Shown: positions 29,003 through 40,769, numbered from the stretch's first letter. The stretch: DNA of 64,000 nt from an uncultured Thermomicrobium sp. (GCA_938028665.1 CALIMB010000014.1:1-64000), one strand, 5' to 3'. Program-made: numbers and translations. Notes: generated from the letters alone by a model not told the origin.

Positions 29003-29339
29003 TTACAGCTGGAGGGAGAGTAGCTCGTCGGGGAGGACGTCTGCCGGGAGAACTTGAACGTTGTCAAACAAGACCCGTTCGTGATTGGGTCGGCGATCGG
29101 AAGCAGCATAAGGTACAGGAAAACGGTGAGGGCGCGCAGGTTGACAAAAGCAGCGAGCTTCCTAACGACCTGCCAGGCAAGAAGTGCGATGCAGCTGCTG
29201 CCCAAGGCAACCAGTGGTAAGGCAGGGCAGCAGCCGCAACGATGGTGCCACCGAACAAGCTGGCAATACCTAGCGCGATGAGTTTGCTACGATGTGTGAA
29301 CGGCAACCACTGATCAAGGATCGAGCTGTTTTCATTCAT
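29003..29339 (-). pseudogene. Small membrane protein gene disrupted by two frameshifts
   Basis: MNENSSILDQWLPFTHRSKLIALGIASLFGGTIVAAAALPY (frame 1) // LVALGSSCIALLAWQVVRKLAAFVNLRALTVFLYLMLLPIADPI (frame 2) // NHERVLFDNVQVLPADVLPDELLSLQL* (frame 3, TAA at 29003-29005). Confidence 0.5.
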
Positions 29340-29468
29340 CTGCAGTTCCTTTGCTGGCGCCCCTCATGCGACCGGCTGCGGTCGCCAGGCTGCTTGGACA
29401 AGCGGTAGACTTGACAGGTACGGGTGCCAGAATGCATCCGCGCGAGACTGACAGTAGGAGACAAGTCC

Positions 29469-32072
29469 ATGAGGAGTGTGCTCAAGAAAATCTTGGGCGA
29501 CCCGAACGAGCGCGAACTCAAGCGTTTGCGTCGGATTGTCGACGAGATCAACGCGTTGGAGCCTGAAATCCAGCAACTCAGTGACGGTGAACTACGGGCA
29601 AAGACAGATGAGTTTAAAGCCCGTCTGGAATATGGTGAGACACTCGATGACATCCTGGTGGAAGCGTTCGCGGTTGTTCGGGAAGTGGCCCGTCGGACAT
29701 TGAACATGCGGCACTTCGATGTGCAGCTCATGGCGGGGATTGTGCTGCACGAAGGCAAGATCGCCGAAATGAAGACGGGTGAAGGGAAGACATTGGTTGC
29801 GACCTTACCGCTGTACTTGAACGCCTTGCTTGGGCGGGGCTGCCATCTGGTGACACCAAACGACTATTTGTCCCGTGTCGGTGGTGGTTGGATGGGGCCG
29901 ATCTATCATTTCCTAGGCATCTCGGTTGGTGTGATTACCCATGAATTTGCTGGCATCTATGATCCGACGTATGTGGCGCCGGATCCGAGCCCAGATGATC
30001 GCTTGAATCACTGGCGTCCGGTCAGCCGGCGAGAAGCGTACCTGGCAGATATCACCTACGGGACGAACCACGAGTTCGGTTTTGACTACCTGCGCGATAA
30101 CCTGGTGTATCGCCCTGAAGATATTGTCCAGCGGGAGTTGTACTATGCTATTGTCGACGAGGTGGACAATATTCTCATCGACGAAGCTCGTACACCGCTG
30201 ATCATCTCTGGTGCGGCGCGGGATACGGTTGACCGCTATTACCAGTTTGCACAAATTGCGCGGCAGCTACGGCGTGACGTCCACTATACGGTTGATCTCA
30301 AGCATCGGACAGTGACGCTGACGGAGGCAGGAATCGATCGCGTGGAGCGGCTGCTTGGTATTCCAGAAGGCCACAGCCTCTATGACGATCGGTACTCTGA
30401 CGCGGTGCACTTTGTGGAGCAGGCGCTCAAGGCAAAGGAGCTCTATCTACGCGACCGTGATTACATTGTGCGTGATGGTGAGGTGATCATCGTTGATGAG
30501 TTCACCGGTCGCATGATGCCGGGTCGGCGGTACAGTGAGGGGCTTCATCAGGCAATTGAGGCAAAAGAGGGGTTGCGGGTCCGCCAGGAGACCGTAACGC
30601 AAGCGACGATCACGTACCAAAACTACTTCCGTATGTACGAGAAGCTCGCTGGGATGACGGGAACAGCGGCGACGGAGGCGGAAGAGTTCCAAACGATATA
30701 CAATCTCGAGGTGGTGGTTATTCCCACCCACAAGCCGATGATTCGTCTTGATTACCCAGATGTGGTCTACCGGACAGAGGAGGGTAAGTTCCGGGCGGTT
30801 GTGCGTGAGATCAAGGAATTGCATGCGATGGGGTGCCCAGTGCTTGTGGGGACGACCTCAATTGAAAAGAGTGAATACCTCAGTCAGCTGCTGAAGCGTG
30901 AGGGGATTCCCCATGAGGTGCTGAACGCCAAGCACCATGAGCGTGAGGCGCTGATTATTGCCAAGGCTGGCCAGCGGGGCGCAGTGACGATTGCAACCAA
31001 CATGGCCGGTCGCGGGACGGACATTATTCTCGGCCCCGGTGTGGCGGAGTTGGGGGGGCTGCATGTTATTGGGACCGAACGTCACGAGGCACGACGAATC
31101 GACAACCAGCTGCGAGGGCGTGCTGGTCGGCAAGGGGATCCCGGTTCGAGTCGGTTCTATGTCTCATTGGAAGACGAGCTGCTGCGACGGGTGGGGACTG
31201 ATCGGATTGAGGGATTGCTCCAAAAATTGGGAATGGACGATGAACATCCCATCGAACATCCGTTGATCAGCCGGATGATCGAGGAAGCCCAGAAGAAGAT
31301 CGAGGGCTACAACTTCGATTTGCGTAAGCACCTTGTGGAGTATGACAGTGTCATCAACAAGCATCGTGAGGTGATCTACGCCGATCGCCGGAAGATTGTC
31401 ATGGGTGAGGACATGCGCGAGCATGTCCTGGGCATGGTGCGGCGCCAGATCGAAAAAGCGGTGAAACAGGCGTTTGAGGCTGCCGATGAGCCAGATCCAG
31501 AGGAGATCCTGCGCAGCTTTGTGGGGATTGTTGGTGATACAGACAGCCTTACACCGCGCGACTTGGAAGAGCGAGATGAAAACGAGCTTGTTGAGATGCT
31601 GTGGCAGCGAGCGCTTGCTCGGTATGAACGCCGCGAGGCCGAATTTGGCGCTGACACGATGCGGACAATTGAGCGTCTTGTGCTCCTCCAGGTGATGGAT
31701 CGCTTGTGGATCGAGCATTTGACCGAAATGGAGCACATGCGGCATGAAGTGGGGCTGCAGGCGTATGGTCAGCTTGATCCACTCGTGGTGTATAAGCGCG
31801 AGGGCTATCGGATGTTCCAGCAGCTGGTGGAGAATATTGAGTATGACGTGGCGCGGCTGATTTACCGTGTTCAGCTTGCGCCAGCCCTGGCCCGGCCGGT
31901 TATGCAGGGCGGCACGCCAAATCGGGGTGGCGAGAGTGCCGGGCCAACGCGCAAAAAGCAGAGAGTTGGCCGCAATGATCCCTGTCCCTGCGGTTCAGGA
32001 AAAAAGTACAAACATTGCTGTTTAATGCGAGAAACTGGCCTGCGTTCCCCGAGCAGCTCTGTTCGAGGTTAA
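29469..32072 (+). CDS. secA: Preprotein translocase ATPase SecA
   Basis: [34 protein letters not shown]...[20 protein letters not shown]...[13 protein letters not shown]...[14 protein letters not shown]...[25 protein letters not shown] tail. Confidence 0.98.
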   Translation: MRSVLKKILGDPNERELKRLRRIVDEINALEPEIQQLSDGELRAKTDEFKARLEYGETLDDILVEAFAVVREVARRTLNMRHFDVQLMAGIVLHEGKIAEMKTGEGKTLVATLPLYLNALLGRGCHLVTPNDYLSRVGGGWMGPIYHFLGISVGVITHEFAGIYDPTYVAPDPSPDDRLNHWRPVSRREAYLADITYGTNHEFGFDYLRDNLVYRPEDIVQRELYYAIVDEVDNILIDEARTPLIISGAARDTVDRYYQFAQIARQLRRDVHYTVDLKHRTVTLTEAGIDRVERLLGIPEGHSLYDDRYSDAVHFVEQALKAKELYLRDRDYIVRDGEVIIVDEFTGRMMPGRRYSEGLHQAIEAKEGLRVRQETVTQATITYQNYFRMYEKLAGMTGTAATEAEEFQTIYNLEVVVIPTHKPMIRLDYPDVVYRTEEGKFRAVVREIKELHAMGCPVLVGTTSIEKSEYLSQLLKREGIPHEVLNAKHHEREALIIAKAGQRGAVTIATNMAGRGTDIILGPGVAELGGLHVIGTERHEARRIDNQLRGRAGRQGDPGSSRFYVSLEDELLRRVGTDRIEGLLQKLGMDDEHPIEHPLISRMIEEAQKKIEGYNFDLRKHLVEYDSVINKHREVIYADRRKIVMGEDMREHVLGMVRRQIEKAVKQAFEAADEPDPEEILRSFVGIVGDTDSLTPRDLEERDENELVEMLWQRALARYERREAEFGADTMRTIERLVLLQVMDRLWIEHLTEMEHMRHEVGLQAYGQLDPLVVYKREGYRMFQQLVENIEYDVARLIYRVQLAPALARPVMQGGTPNRGGESAGPTRKKQRVGRNDPCPCGSGKKYKHCCLMRETGLRSPSSSVRG

Positions 32073-32470
32073 TACTGCAGAGCTGTACATGGGTATTGCA
32101 ATGTGAGAGTAGTAGGCACGTTTCTGCAGACCTCTTAAGTACGGTGGCGTGACACAGAGTCTCCTCTATTGCTCCAGTGGGCAGTGGGACGACTGGTGGG
32201 GGTATTTTGCCCTTCAGCAGATGGGTCACTTTCCTCCGTGCCGGAGCGGAACACGCCTCTACAGTGACTGCCTGCTATCCGGAATGGCGGCGTTATTCAG
32301 CCTGGTGGAGGCTGCCCGCTTCGGCGAGCAGCTTCTTGGAGGAAGGCTGATCTCTCTAGTCGCTCCTCGACGGCTACAGGGATGCTCGGTAGTGCAACGC
32401 CTGGGCCAGCGGCGGGAAAGTGGGCAAGTATGATGCCTCTGGAATCGTTCGATTTCTCCCCGATGTCATC

Positions 32471-32974
32471 TCACGCGTTTGAGCGTAGATTGGGGTAGGG
32501 GAGTGTCCTCTCTAAGTGCTTTGCTACCCGCCAGAGGCGCGTTGCAACTGTGCGAGCAGCTCCTTCAACCTCAGGGGAGAGTCCCGAGCCGATCTGAAAC
32601 GAGCGGCCGACTATTCCGTAAAGGAAGAGGCGCGGGGGAAGCATCTCGAGCATTCGGGCCAGTTTAATGACTTCCAAGAGATTACAATGATGAGTCGAAA
32701 TCATATTCACATCTGTGATTTGATCTTGATTATAGCAATTTACTCGAATGATAGTGCCTACCGGATATGCTGCTAATACCGCATCGACAAGATACACAAA
32801 AGAAAAGTCTTGCCATATATCGAGCAGAAGCGTCAGATCGCTTGACCCAAGCTCAACTGCTGATACTCCGGGCCAGTGAGCTGCCGCGATGTGTTTGACG
32901 ATCCACGGTCCGACCCCGTCGTCTCCGCAGAGCTCATTACCAATCCCAATAACCAGCATGATCTTCCTGCTCAT
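32471..32974 (-). CDS. [NiFe] hydrogenase maturation protease
   Basis: MLVIGIGNELCGDDGVGPWIVKHI...VYLVDAVLAAYPVGTI...LFLYGIVGRSFQIGSGLSPEVEGAA (HycI/HyaD/M52-like). Confidence 0.88.
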   Translation of the reverse strand: MSRKIMLVIGIGNELCGDDGVGPWIVKHIAAAHWPGVSAVELGSSDLTLLLDIWQDFSFVYLVDAVLAAYPVGTIIRVNCYNQDQITDVNMISTHHCNLLEVIKLARMLEMLPPRLFLYGIVGRSFQIGSGLSPEVEGAARTVATRLWRVAKHLERTLPYPNLRSNA

Positions 32975-34278
32975 GAACTATCCTCCACGATGCTGAGGCG
33001 CAGGAAGTGGGTGGCGCAGGAAATACAAGGGTCATAGTTGCGTATCGCACGCTCGCAGAGGTGCGTTGCACGATCTTTCGGCATAAGAATGACCTGAGGA
33101 GCAAGGAGACGTAAGTCGTCCTCGATCCGTTTTTGGTTCTGTGCTGTCGGCGGCACAATCCATGCAGTCTGGATGATCCCATCGGCTCCAACCTCATAGC
33201 GGTGGTAGAGCAGACCACGCGGTGCTTCACTTGCTCCGAAGGCGATGCCGGGACGTATCTCATAGTCGACCCAGGGACGAGACGGCGGCTCGTAGTCATC
33301 GAGGAGATCCAGGGATCGTTCGAGGGCATGAATTATCTCCAGGCAGCGCACGATGATGCTTCGGAAGGGGTTCTGGAGCGGTGGGACGGTTCCTGTCTCG
33401 CGAGCCACTTCTTGGGCCAGAGAAGAGAGTTGGGAAAAGTTCAGATTAAAGCGAGCTAGCGGGCCAGTCAGATAACTCCCTCGCCCGGCCATCTCATAGT
33501 GGAGAGCTGTCGAGTGCGGCACCTGGCGCTCTCGAACAAGCTCCTCGAAATGACTCAGCGGGAGATCGAGTCCAGCACTTGAGGCAAGCTGACCATCAAG
33601 AATGGCGTATTCCGTTGGATGACGGAGAGCAACAAACTCATAGTTGGGCTCAAAGTCAGGGAACGGAAAATTGGCCACCCAACGTGCCAGTTCCAGGGCC
33701 GTTTCAAGGCCGCGCTGTAGTGGATCGCGGAGCCGGTGCAGTTCAGTCGGTCGAGGAACAGCATAGAAGCCGCCAACACGGACATTGACCGGGTGAATTT
33801 CGCGGCCGCCGATGAGGGTGAGCAGCTGGTTGCCTGCTTTCTTGAGCTGCAGTGCCCGCTGAACGAGCTCGCGATGGGTCTGGGCCATCTGGACGACATT
33901 GTCGACGCCAAGGAAATCGGGGGCGTGCAGCATGACGACGTGCAAGGTATGGCTCTGGATCCATTCGGCATAGTAGAGAAGAAGTCGGAGCTGTCGTAGT
34001 TCGGGAGGGATCTTGATCCCGAACAGACTCTCCAGCGCATTACAGGCACTCATCTGGTATGCCACCGGACAGATGCCGCAAATGCGGGCCGTGATATCTG
34101 GCGCCTCAGTATGCGGTCGACCGCGGAGTAAAGCTTCGAAGAAGCGGGGTGGCTCGTAGATCTGGAGACGAACGTCCATTACCTGTCCGTTCCGTACCCG
34201 AAGAAGCAGCCCACCTTCACCCTCGACACGTGCGAGTGCGCTGACCCGAATCGTCCGTTGCTGCTCATTGCTCGCCAT
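32971..34278 (-). CDS. hyhL: [NiFe] hydrogenase large subunit, group 3b-like
   Basis: [16 protein letters not shown]...[19 protein letters not shown] (L1-type CxxC) and C-terminal [20 protein letters not shown] (L2-type CxxC). Confidence 0.92.
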   Translation of the reverse strand: MASNEQQRTIRVSALARVEGEGGLLLRVRNGQVMDVRLQIYEPPRFFEALLRGRPHTEAPDITARICGICPVAYQMSACNALESLFGIKIPPELRQLRLLLYYAEWIQSHTLHVVMLHAPDFLGVDNVVQMAQTHRELVQRALQLKKAGNQLLTLIGGREIHPVNVRVGGFYAVPRPTELHRLRDPLQRGLETALELARWVANFPFPDFEPNYEFVALRHPTEYAILDGQLASSAGLDLPLSHFEELVRERQVPHSTALHYEMAGRGSYLTGPLARFNLNFSQLSSLAQEVARETGTVPPLQNPFRSIIVRCLEIIHALERSLDLLDDYEPPSRPWVDYEIRPGIAFGASEAPRGLLYHRYEVGADGIIQTAWIVPPTAQNQKRIEDDLRLLAPQVILMPKDRATHLCERAIRNYDPCISCATHFLRLSIVEDSS

Positions 34279-35128
34279 CGGCAGGTTCCCGTTCGTCTAC
34301 CGCGTTTGTCCCGACCCACTCGGTAGTCTTTGATGCGCCCTGGAGATCTGCATAACGCCTGCTCGCCTCCGCGAATGCTGGTGCCGCTGCGTTGAAGGAA
34401 CGATAGAGTGGCACGAGATGCTGGGGTGTCAGCCCTGATTGCACTAAGAACCACGTACTAAGACTTTCGGTATTTGGTGACTCCATTGGACCAAAGCAAC
34501 CATAACAGCCACGCCGGTAACGGGGGCAGAGGGCACCACAGCCAGTACGTGTGACTGGCCCAAGGCAGGGAGTTCCCATGGCGACCATAACACAGACGAC
34601 CCCCTGCCGTTTGCAGTCTATGCAAACACTGTGTCCAGGGATGGATGGTCGGCGCCCCCGGAGAAACGCGGTGAGGAGCTCGATCACTTGCCCTTTATTC
34701 GGTGGGCAACCTGGCAGCTCGTAGTCGACGGGGACATAGGCAGAGGCTGGGAGGGAGTGCTCAAGGGTCCGCACGTACTCAGGGGATGCATACACAACGC
34801 GCTTAATGTCGTCGACATCCACAAAGTTGCGTAGTGCCTGGATACCGCCCGCTGTCGCGCAAGCGCCCATGGCGACCAGCACGCGACTTTGCCGCCGTAT
34901 CTCGTAAATACGCTCGATTTCTTCCGGTGTGGTGATGCTCCCCTCAACGAGTGAAAAATCGTATGGCCCGTGCACAACTGCGCTCGACGCTTCGAGAAAG
35001 TAGGCGACTTCGAAGAGCTCGCCGAGCATGAGCAGTTCGTCCTCACAGTCGAGCAGGGTCAGCTGGCAGCCATCGCAACTAGCGAACTTCCAAACCGCCA
35101 ATTTGGGGCTGCGGCGTCTTCGTGGCAT
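34265..35128 (-). CDS. hyhS: [NiFe] hydrogenase small subunit, group 3b-like
   Basis: [25 protein letters not shown]...[14 protein letters not shown]...[22 protein letters not shown]...[46 protein letters not shown]. Confidence 0.92.
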   Translation of the reverse strand: MPRRRRSPKLAVWKFASCDGCQLTLLDCEDELLMLGELFEVAYFLEASSAVVHGPYDFSLVEGSITTPEEIERIYEIRRQSRVLVAMGACATAGGIQALRNFVDVDDIKRVVYASPEYVRTLEHSLPASAYVPVDYELPGCPPNKGQVIELLTAFLRGRRPSIPGHSVCIDCKRQGVVCVMVAMGTPCLGPVTRTGCGALCPRYRRGCYGCFGPMESPNTESLSTWFLVQSGLTPQHLVPLYRSFNAAAPAFAEASRRYADLQGASKTTEWVGTNAVDEREPADGEQ

Positions 35129-35145
35129 CCTTCCCCCCAGGAGAG

Positions 35146-36006
35146 TCAGAGTTCGCGGATATCACGGTACGGCGCAAGGCGACTGTACGGTAGTACCGGA
35201 CCGTCCTTGCAGAGGAAGAACGGACCGAACTGACAGTGTCCACAGAGCCCAATCCCGCATTGCATGTTCCGTTCTAATGAGAGGAAGATACGTTCATCCG
35301 GGATGCCGTGCTTCTGGAGTTCACGGACCGTGAAGCGCATCATAATCTCTGGCCCGCAGATCATGGCCACTGTATTGGTGGGCTCAAAGAGGGCTGTCAC
35401 CTGCCGAATCAAGTTCGGAACCACCCCAACCTGGCCCCGCCACGATGGGTCAGGGTGATCGACAGTCACATACACAGTGATTTTCGCCCGTTGCTGCCAA
35501 CCGCTAAGGTCACGGCGGTACAGTAGGTCGGCAGGACTCCGCGCACCGTACAGTACGACTACCTGCCGGTAGCGCCAGCGTTCGCGGAGAATGGCTACTA
35601 GCGCCGAACGAAGGGGAGCAAGACCGAGGCCGCCGGCGATCAAGAGAACGTCTTGACCGTAAGCTGCCTCGAGTGGCCAGCCCGTTCCAAATGGCCCTCG
35701 CACCCCAATGTGATCGCCACGGTGTAGCGCGACTAGGTGCCGAGTCACCGAGCCAACGGCACGGATAGTATGCTCGAGTTCGCCAGGACGGCGTGGTAGA
35801 CCGCTTATCGAAATCGGAACCTCACCGATTCCGTACACTGAGAGCATCATAAATTGGCCAGGCTGTGCATGAAGAGTTGCGTCGCACAGAGAGCGCAGCC
35901 GTAGTGTCACGGTGTCACGTGTTTCACGACGCCGACCGATGACAAGGAAGGGGAGTGGCACGAAGGGACTCCCGGTCACTTGGGTGGTGAGTGCTCGGTG
36001 GTCCAT
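35146..36006 (-). CDS. hyhG: FAD/NAD(P)-binding oxidoreductase subunit (sulfhydrogenase gamma-like)
   Basis: [22 protein letters not shown]...[34 protein letters not shown]...[14 protein letters not shown]...[29 protein letters not shown]. Confidence 0.92.
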   Translation of the reverse strand: MDHRALTTQVTGSPFVPLPFLVIGRRRETRDTVTLRLRSLCDATLHAQPGQFMMLSVYGIGEVPISISGLPRRPGELEHTIRAVGSVTRHLVALHRGDHIGVRGPFGTGWPLEAAYGQDVLLIAGGLGLAPLRSALVAILRERWRYRQVVVLYGARSPADLLYRRDLSGWQQRAKITVYVTVDHPDPSWRGQVGVVPNLIRQVTALFEPTNTVAMICGPEIMMRFTVRELQKHGIPDERIFLSLERNMQCGIGLCGHCQFGPFFLCKDGPVLPYSRLAPYRDIREL

Positions 36007-36479
36007 TAACGCTCCCTCGGTGGCCCGTAGAGATCGAGTAACTGCAGACGAGCAGCCTTGAGACGCTCAGTGACCACAAACAAGAGGCGTTGGACAAGGC
36101 GAAGGCCCAAACAGCAGTCCTCTCGGAACAGCGCCCGAAGTTGCTCAGCATCGAACACGACAGCGGTTGTTGGTTCAAGTGCTCGGGCGTCGAACTCCCA
36201 TCGGCTAGGAGCAAGCATCCACGACCAACCGACCGCGCTTCCTCCTTCAACGGTTTGGAGCGGGCGTGGCCCGTGACCTGGTACAAAGAGCTCAATGGAG
36301 ACAAGTCCGCTCACAATGAGATAAAAGGCGGTGGCTGGCTGGCCTTCGCGTAGCAGGTAGTCATCAGGTGCATAGTGGGCAATGCGCGCGCAGGTTGCGA
36401 GGTGAGCCTGTTGGTCCTCACTAAGATCAGCGGTGAACGGATGTGTGGCCAGTAACTCAAGGGGTGAGCGATCGTTCAT
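36006..36479 (-). CDS. Cyclic nucleotide-binding domain protein without recognisable HTH
   Basis: [99 protein letters not shown]; ends shortly after the cNMP domain. Confidence 0.88.
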   Translation of the reverse strand: MNDRSPLELLATHPFTADLSEDQQAHLATCARIAHYAPDDYLLREGQPATAFYLIVSGLVSIELFVPGHGPRPLQTVEGGSAVGWSWMLAPSRWEFDARALEPTTAVVFDAEQLRALFREDCCLGLRLVQRLLFVVTERLKAARLQLLDLYGPPRER

Positions 36480-37936
36480 TCCACACCTTTCGTCGTCTGT
36501 CCAGTGCTAGCAATGGTGGCAGCTTCAACCGTCAAGTCGATGCCAACAGGACACCAGGTGATGCACCGTCCGCAACCAACGCAGCCAAAGGTGCCAAACT
36601 GTTCCACCCACGTTGCGAGTTTGTGGGTAAGCCACTGCCGATAGCGGGAGCGTATGCTCTGACGTAACGATTTTCCTGCAGTGTACGTGAAGGAGAGTGT
36701 GAAGCAGGTGTCAAGGTGGCGGATGCGTTCCGTAGTTGCTCCGGTGAGATCGGTTCGTTCCTCGGCAGTAAAGCAGAAGCACGTGGGGCAAACGAGAGTG
36801 CAGTTGCCGCAGGCAAGGCACCGCTGCGCAATGGTATCCCAGTGTGGGTGCTCAAGGTTGGCCAAGAGGGCCGCTGGTAATCCAGCTGTCTGGAGCTGAC
36901 GGCCCATGCTGGCTGCTGTCTGGGCTATCGCGCGTTCGGCAGCTGCCAAGTCGGATGGCTGTGCCGGACGATGTGGTAACTGCTGCAGGATAGCGGCGCC
37001 GCGCGCCGATCCAACCTCCACGACGAACCGATGAGTTTGAGGTTGCACGAGCTCGGTCAGTGCGAGGTCAAATCCGTGCGTCGCCCTCGGACCAGTGCCC
37101 AGAGAGACACAGAAGCAGGTGCGCGGCGTAAAGTGCGCACACTGGACGGCAACCAGGAACGCCTGTCTACGGCGCTCCGCGTAGCTGGGATCGACATACG
37201 GGCCCCGAAGCAACACCCGATCAAGCACCATGATGGCGTGCAAATCGCAGGAACGAACGCCAAGGAAAGCCAAACGCGCACCGTCTTCAGCTGGCTGGTT
37301 GATCCTCCATCCGTCAGCACTGTGGCGTGCTCGCCAGAGGACAACTGGAGATGGGTAGAGAAAACGCTTCCATGAGTGGGGACCGACGGCATAGCCGAAG
37401 ACGGCAGTATCTTGCCGCTGTTTGACGCGATATCGACCGGCGTCCTGCTCATCCTCCCAACCGAGGGGTAGGTCATCAACCTGACTGATCACGTCGTATC
37501 CGATCGCGCCGTCACGGAGAGTTGGCCCGATCACCCGATAGCCCTCGCGTTGGAGCAGAGTAATGAGCATCCCGAGCCCGTCAACGTCAATGATCATGTG
37601 ACTTGCCACGGGCGTTTCTCCAGTGAGACAGCAACCTCTCTTCGGGGCAACCGGAGAGCGCTGAGCAGCGGTTAATCCCACCTCAGGTTGATTCCGCCGG
37701 CGCTCTGCCATTGCGTCTGGGGGAAGTATAGCACGATCGCACGGGGAGGTACTGCAAGCACGGAGGCGGTACGTTGTGGAAAGCACCGTTGCTCTGCAGC
37801 ACAACCATCGGGCAACTGTTTCTCTAGGATGTTCGTCCCGTGTTGGTGCTGGGAGTACCTGTGTGCGATACTGAGAGCAGGCATGCGATGCCAGGGGCTT
37901 GTGCTGTCCCGAGAACGTGATTAAAGAAACATTCAC
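36476..37936 (-). CDS. hyhB: 4Fe-4S dicluster subunit (sulfhydrogenase beta-like); start probably internal (37711 or 37597)
   Basis: [28 protein letters not shown]...[24 protein letters not shown]; first gene of the hydrogenase operon. Confidence 0.85.
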   Translation of the reverse strand: MNVSLITFSGQHKPLASHACSQYRTQVLPAPTRDEHPRETVARWLCCRATVLSTTYRLRACSTSPCDRAILPPDAMAERRRNQPEVGLTAAQRSPVAPKRGCCLTGETPVASHMIIDVDGLGMLITLLQREGYRVIGPTLRDGAIGYDVISQVDDLPLGWEDEQDAGRYRVKQRQDTAVFGYAVGPHSWKRFLYPSPVVLWRARHSADGWRINQPAEDGARLAFLGVRSCDLHAIMVLDRVLLRGPYVDPSYAERRRQAFLVAVQCAHFTPRTCFCVSLGTGPRATHGFDLALTELVQPQTHRFVVEVGSARGAAILQQLPHRPAQPSDLAAAERAIAQTAASMGRQLQTAGLPAALLANLEHPHWDTIAQRCLACGNCTLVCPTCFCFTAEERTDLTGATTERIRHLDTCFTLSFTYTAGKSLRQSIRSRYRQWLTHKLATWVEQFGTFGCVGCGRCITWCPVGIDLTVEAATIASTGQTTKGVE

Positions 37937-38029
37937 AGATGCTTTTCGACGCCATGCATAGGCTATGGTTGAGCCGCTGGTGCTGGGCCGAGCTCGGCTG
38001 GCCCTAAAAAGTCGTCGTTTTGGGAAGGG

Positions 38030-38743
38030 GTGAAGCTTGTGAAGCCGTATCTTGCAGAGTTTTTCGGCACGATGTTCCTGGTACTTCTAACGAATGGGAC
38101 GGTGGCAACAGCTCGCTTAGCACGGTCGCATGGCGTCAGCAGTAACTGGCTCACAATTGTTGCAGGGTCAGCGGTGGCAGTTGTGGTGGCTGTGGGTTCA
38201 TCAGTGTCATGGAGTGGTGGGCACGTCAATCCCGCCGTGACGGTCGCATTGGCAGTTTGGGGGCTCTTTCCGTTTGCGCAAGTACCTGGGTATCTGCTTG
38301 CCCAGTGTAGTGGCGGCTTTGTTGGAGCCGTGCTTGTCTGGGCCGCATTCTGGCCACACTGGGAGGTGACCACTGATCCCGCTGTCACGCGAGGGGTATT
38401 TTGCACCGCACCTGCCATCCGGAGCTGGCCGTCTAACTTGGTTGCCGAAGGGATCGGAACAGCGGTACTGGCCTTTGGTGTCGCGCTGCTCGCGCGTGGT
38501 CTGCTCCCCCTGGTCGCTGCACCCCTCTGGGTCGGCGGACTCGTGTTCAGTGTCGGCCTCGCACTTGGTGGAACGACCGGTTTCGCCTTAAATCCAGCCC
38601 GTGACGCGGCGCCACGCTTGGCCTACACCCTGCTACCGATTCCAGGCCCACGAGATCCAGACTGGAGATATGGTTGGGTTCCGGTGATCGGACCAAGTAT
38701 CGGTGCCGTTGTTGGCGTGGGGCTTGCTACCCTTCTCGCTTGA
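38030..38743 (+). CDS. MIP family aquaporin / glycerol facilitator
   Basis: YLAEFFGTMFLVLLTNGTVA...WSGGHVNPAVTVALAVWG...GGTTGFALNPARDAAPRLAY (two NPA motifs). Confidence 0.92.
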   Translation: MKLVKPYLAEFFGTMFLVLLTNGTVATARLARSHGVSSNWLTIVAGSAVAVVVAVGSSVSWSGGHVNPAVTVALAVWGLFPFAQVPGYLLAQCSGGFVGAVLVWAAFWPHWEVTTDPAVTRGVFCTAPAIRSWPSNLVAEGIGTAVLAFGVALLARGLLPLVAAPLWVGGLVFSVGLALGGTTGFALNPARDAAPRLAYTLLPIPGPRDPDWRYGWVPVIGPSIGAVVGVGLATLLA

Positions 38744-38756
38744 GAGCGGAAAACGC

Positions 38757-38796
38757 TGTGGCGAGGAGGCATGGTAACAGTCGCTCCCCTCGCCAC
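38757..38796. terminator. Candidate bidirectional stem-loop between convergent genes
   Basis: GTGGCGAGG...CCTCGCCAC, 9-bp perfect arms, between the + aquaporin and - PCuAC genes. Confidence 0.4.
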
Positions 38797-38818
38797 TACT
38801 GTCACCGCGCAGCTGCCA

Positions 38819-39466
38819 TTAGGGTTGGAGCACGGTCGCTTTCATCGGAATGTGTCCCGCTTCCTCAAAGTGAAGCTCGACCTCGATAGTATCTCCCGGA
38901 TTCAGGTCACGCTTCAAGCCGATCAGCATCACATGCAGTCCACCCGGCTTGAGTTCCACAGTGCCGTGAGCTGGCACATCGATCCCCTCAACCGGCTGCA
39001 TCTTCATCACGCCACCCTCCATCTTGGTCTCGTGGAGCTCGACAGTCTCAGCCACGTCACAGTGAGCGTGGAGCAGCCGGTCAGGTCGATCGCCAGTATT
39101 CTGGATGAGCATATACACGGCGCTCAAACCATTGCTCTGCGTTGACGCTCGTGCCCAGACGTTCCGGATAACCAAACTTCCACTCTGAAACTCGTTTTGT
39201 ACCGCAGGAGTTTTCATCGGCATCCCGTGCGCTTCGTGCCCCATGGTCGGTGTGGGTATTGTTGTTGGCGTGGGAGCAGGAGTCGGCGTCGGGCTAGGAA
39301 CTGGAGTTGGGGTCGGTTGAGCCACAGCCGCGGGGGTCGGTGATGGAGCAGTCGTTGGTGTCGGTGTGCCACCGCCAGCGCAGGCCACAGTGAGCACGAA
39401 CCCTAGACTCGTAACCAAGCCAACAAATACCAGGACACGACGTGACACCAGTCGTGGCATCGCCAT
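38819..39466 (-). CDS. Copper chaperone PCu(A)C domain protein with Pro/Thr linker and signal peptide
   Basis: GSLVIRNVWARASTQSNGLSAVYMLIQNTGDRPDRLLHAHCDVAETVELHETKMEGGVMKMQPVEGIDVPAHGTVELKPGGLHVMLIGLKRDLNPGDTIEVEL. Confidence 0.92.
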   Translation of the reverse strand: MAMPRLVSRRVLVFVGLVTSLGFVLTVACAGGGTPTPTTAPSPTPAAVAQPTPTPVPSPTPTPAPTPTTIPTPTMGHEAHGMPMKTPAVQNEFQSGSLVIRNVWARASTQSNGLSAVYMLIQNTGDRPDRLLHAHCDVAETVELHETKMEGGVMKMQPVEGIDVPAHGTVELKPGGLHVMLIGLKRDLNPGDTIEVELHFEEAGHIPMKATVLQP

Positions 39467-39500
39467 TCCTCCTCGTCTCTGTGCTGATCCTGTTTAACGC

Positions 39501-40124
39501 TTAGGACTTCAAGAGTGCGCGGAGGTCGCTCGCCACCTGCTCCGGTGTCAGGCCAAACGGTAGGACAACTCGCAACTTACCTTCGCGATCGAGGACGAAG
39601 GTCGACGCTGTGTGCTCCACGAGGTATCCAAGGGCAGAGGTCGACTCGATCTTTGCATAGTGGACGCCGAAAGCAGTTGCGAGTTCCTGGATCGCTGCCT
39701 CATCCCCGGTCAGCCCTAGGTACGACGGATCGTAGGTTGCTAAGTAATTGGCAAGTCGCTCCGGTGTGTCGCGCTCGGGATCTACTGAGATGAAGACGAA
39801 CTGGACGCGATCTGCCTGATTGCCGAGCAAAGCACGAGCTCTGGTGATCGTCGAAGCGGTCATGGGACAGACATCCGGGCAGTGGGTGTATCCGAAGAAG
39901 ACGACGGTCACTTTACCACGGAAGTCGGTTACACTATGCAGCTGCCCATCACTTCCCTGGAGGCGCACTGCCGGAACATCCTGTGGTGGACCAAGCACCA
40001 GACCGTTGAAGGTTGGTCTCGCCAGGCGCGATTGCCAGAAGTACCACCCTACAACCGCCAAGACGAAGGCGAGCACGACCAACTCAGCGACAAGCAGGCG
40101 TCGGACCCATGGGCGTACCGGCAT
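39501..40124 (-). CDS. SCO1/SenC family copper/redox protein
   Basis: VTDFRGKVTVVFFGYTHCPDVCPMTASTITRARALLG...VQFVFISVDPERDTPERLANYLATYDPSYLGLTG...YLVEHTASTFVLDREGKLR. Confidence 0.93.
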   Translation of the reverse strand: MPVRPWVRRLLVAELVVLAFVLAVVGWYFWQSRLARPTFNGLVLGPPQDVPAVRLQGSDGQLHSVTDFRGKVTVVFFGYTHCPDVCPMTASTITRARALLGNQADRVQFVFISVDPERDTPERLANYLATYDPSYLGLTGDEAAIQELATAFGVHYAKIESTSALGYLVEHTASTFVLDREGKLRVVLPFGLTPEQVASDLRALLKS

Positions 40125-40127
40125 GGT

Positions 40128-40769
40128 TCAGGTCCCTCCGACGTTGCAGGTGAAGAAGAGGTGCGCCGCTTCGTACAGGTAGCGCCGCAGGCTCCGGCTC
40201 TCACGGATCTCCCGTTCCAGTGCTGCCATGTCGGCTGCCAATGTTGTGCGTTGCGGAGGAACCCGGTACTCGGCTCGCACAATCCCAGTTGGATCAACGA
40301 TAACCAGGATTGGATCGACGGATGATCCGGAAGCGCTGAGGGAGCGCGGTGCGCGGAAGCCATCAAGGATTCGCTCCAGCTGTTGCGCATCCTGGCTTCC
40401 CAAGACGCGCCAGGGCACTGCTGCGGGAACGAGTGAGGCTTCCAGCTGTGCGAGTTCCTCCACATTTACCGGCTCGGCGACGATCCAAAGGAGCTGCACC
40501 CGTTCATCGGTGGCCTGTACTGGCACAGCATTGGCAACGCGTTCGCTCCACTCCCGGCAGGGATCCTCGCAGTGGGCGGGGCCAAAGGTGATGAGCAGTG
40601 TCTGGCCCCGCAGCGAGTCACTGGAGACGGTCTGGCCCACAGAATCTTGCAGGCCAAAACCCGGTGCGACCCGCAACCGAGGGAGTACCCGCGGTGCAGC
40701 AAGTGCACTCCAGAGAAGCGAGAACACTGCCGCTGACAGGACAATGATCAGTACGAAACGGCGAACCAC
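40128..40769 (-). CDS. Divergent SCO-like thioredoxin-fold protein
   Basis: GFGLQDSVGQTVSSDSLRGQTLLITFGPAHCEDPCREWSERVANAV...RVQLLWIVAEPVNVEELAQLEASL; CxxxC as in SCO proteins. Confidence 0.7.
   Translation of the reverse strand: MVRRFVLIIVLSAAVFSLLWSALAAPRVLPRLRVAPGFGLQDSVGQTVSSDSLRGQTLLITFGPAHCEDPCREWSERVANAVPVQATDERVQLLWIVAEPVNVEELAQLEASLVPAAVPWRVLGSQDAQQLERILDGFRAPRSLSASGSSVDPILVIVDPTGIVRAEYRVPPQRTTLAADMAALEREIRESRSLRRYLYEAAHLFFTCNVGGT

Noticed and set aside
32149-32433. ORF MTQSLLYCSSGQWDDWWGYF... in the secA-hydrogenase gap
   Set aside because: No family recognised, no convincing SD; composition not clearly coding. Left unannotated rather than called a gene.
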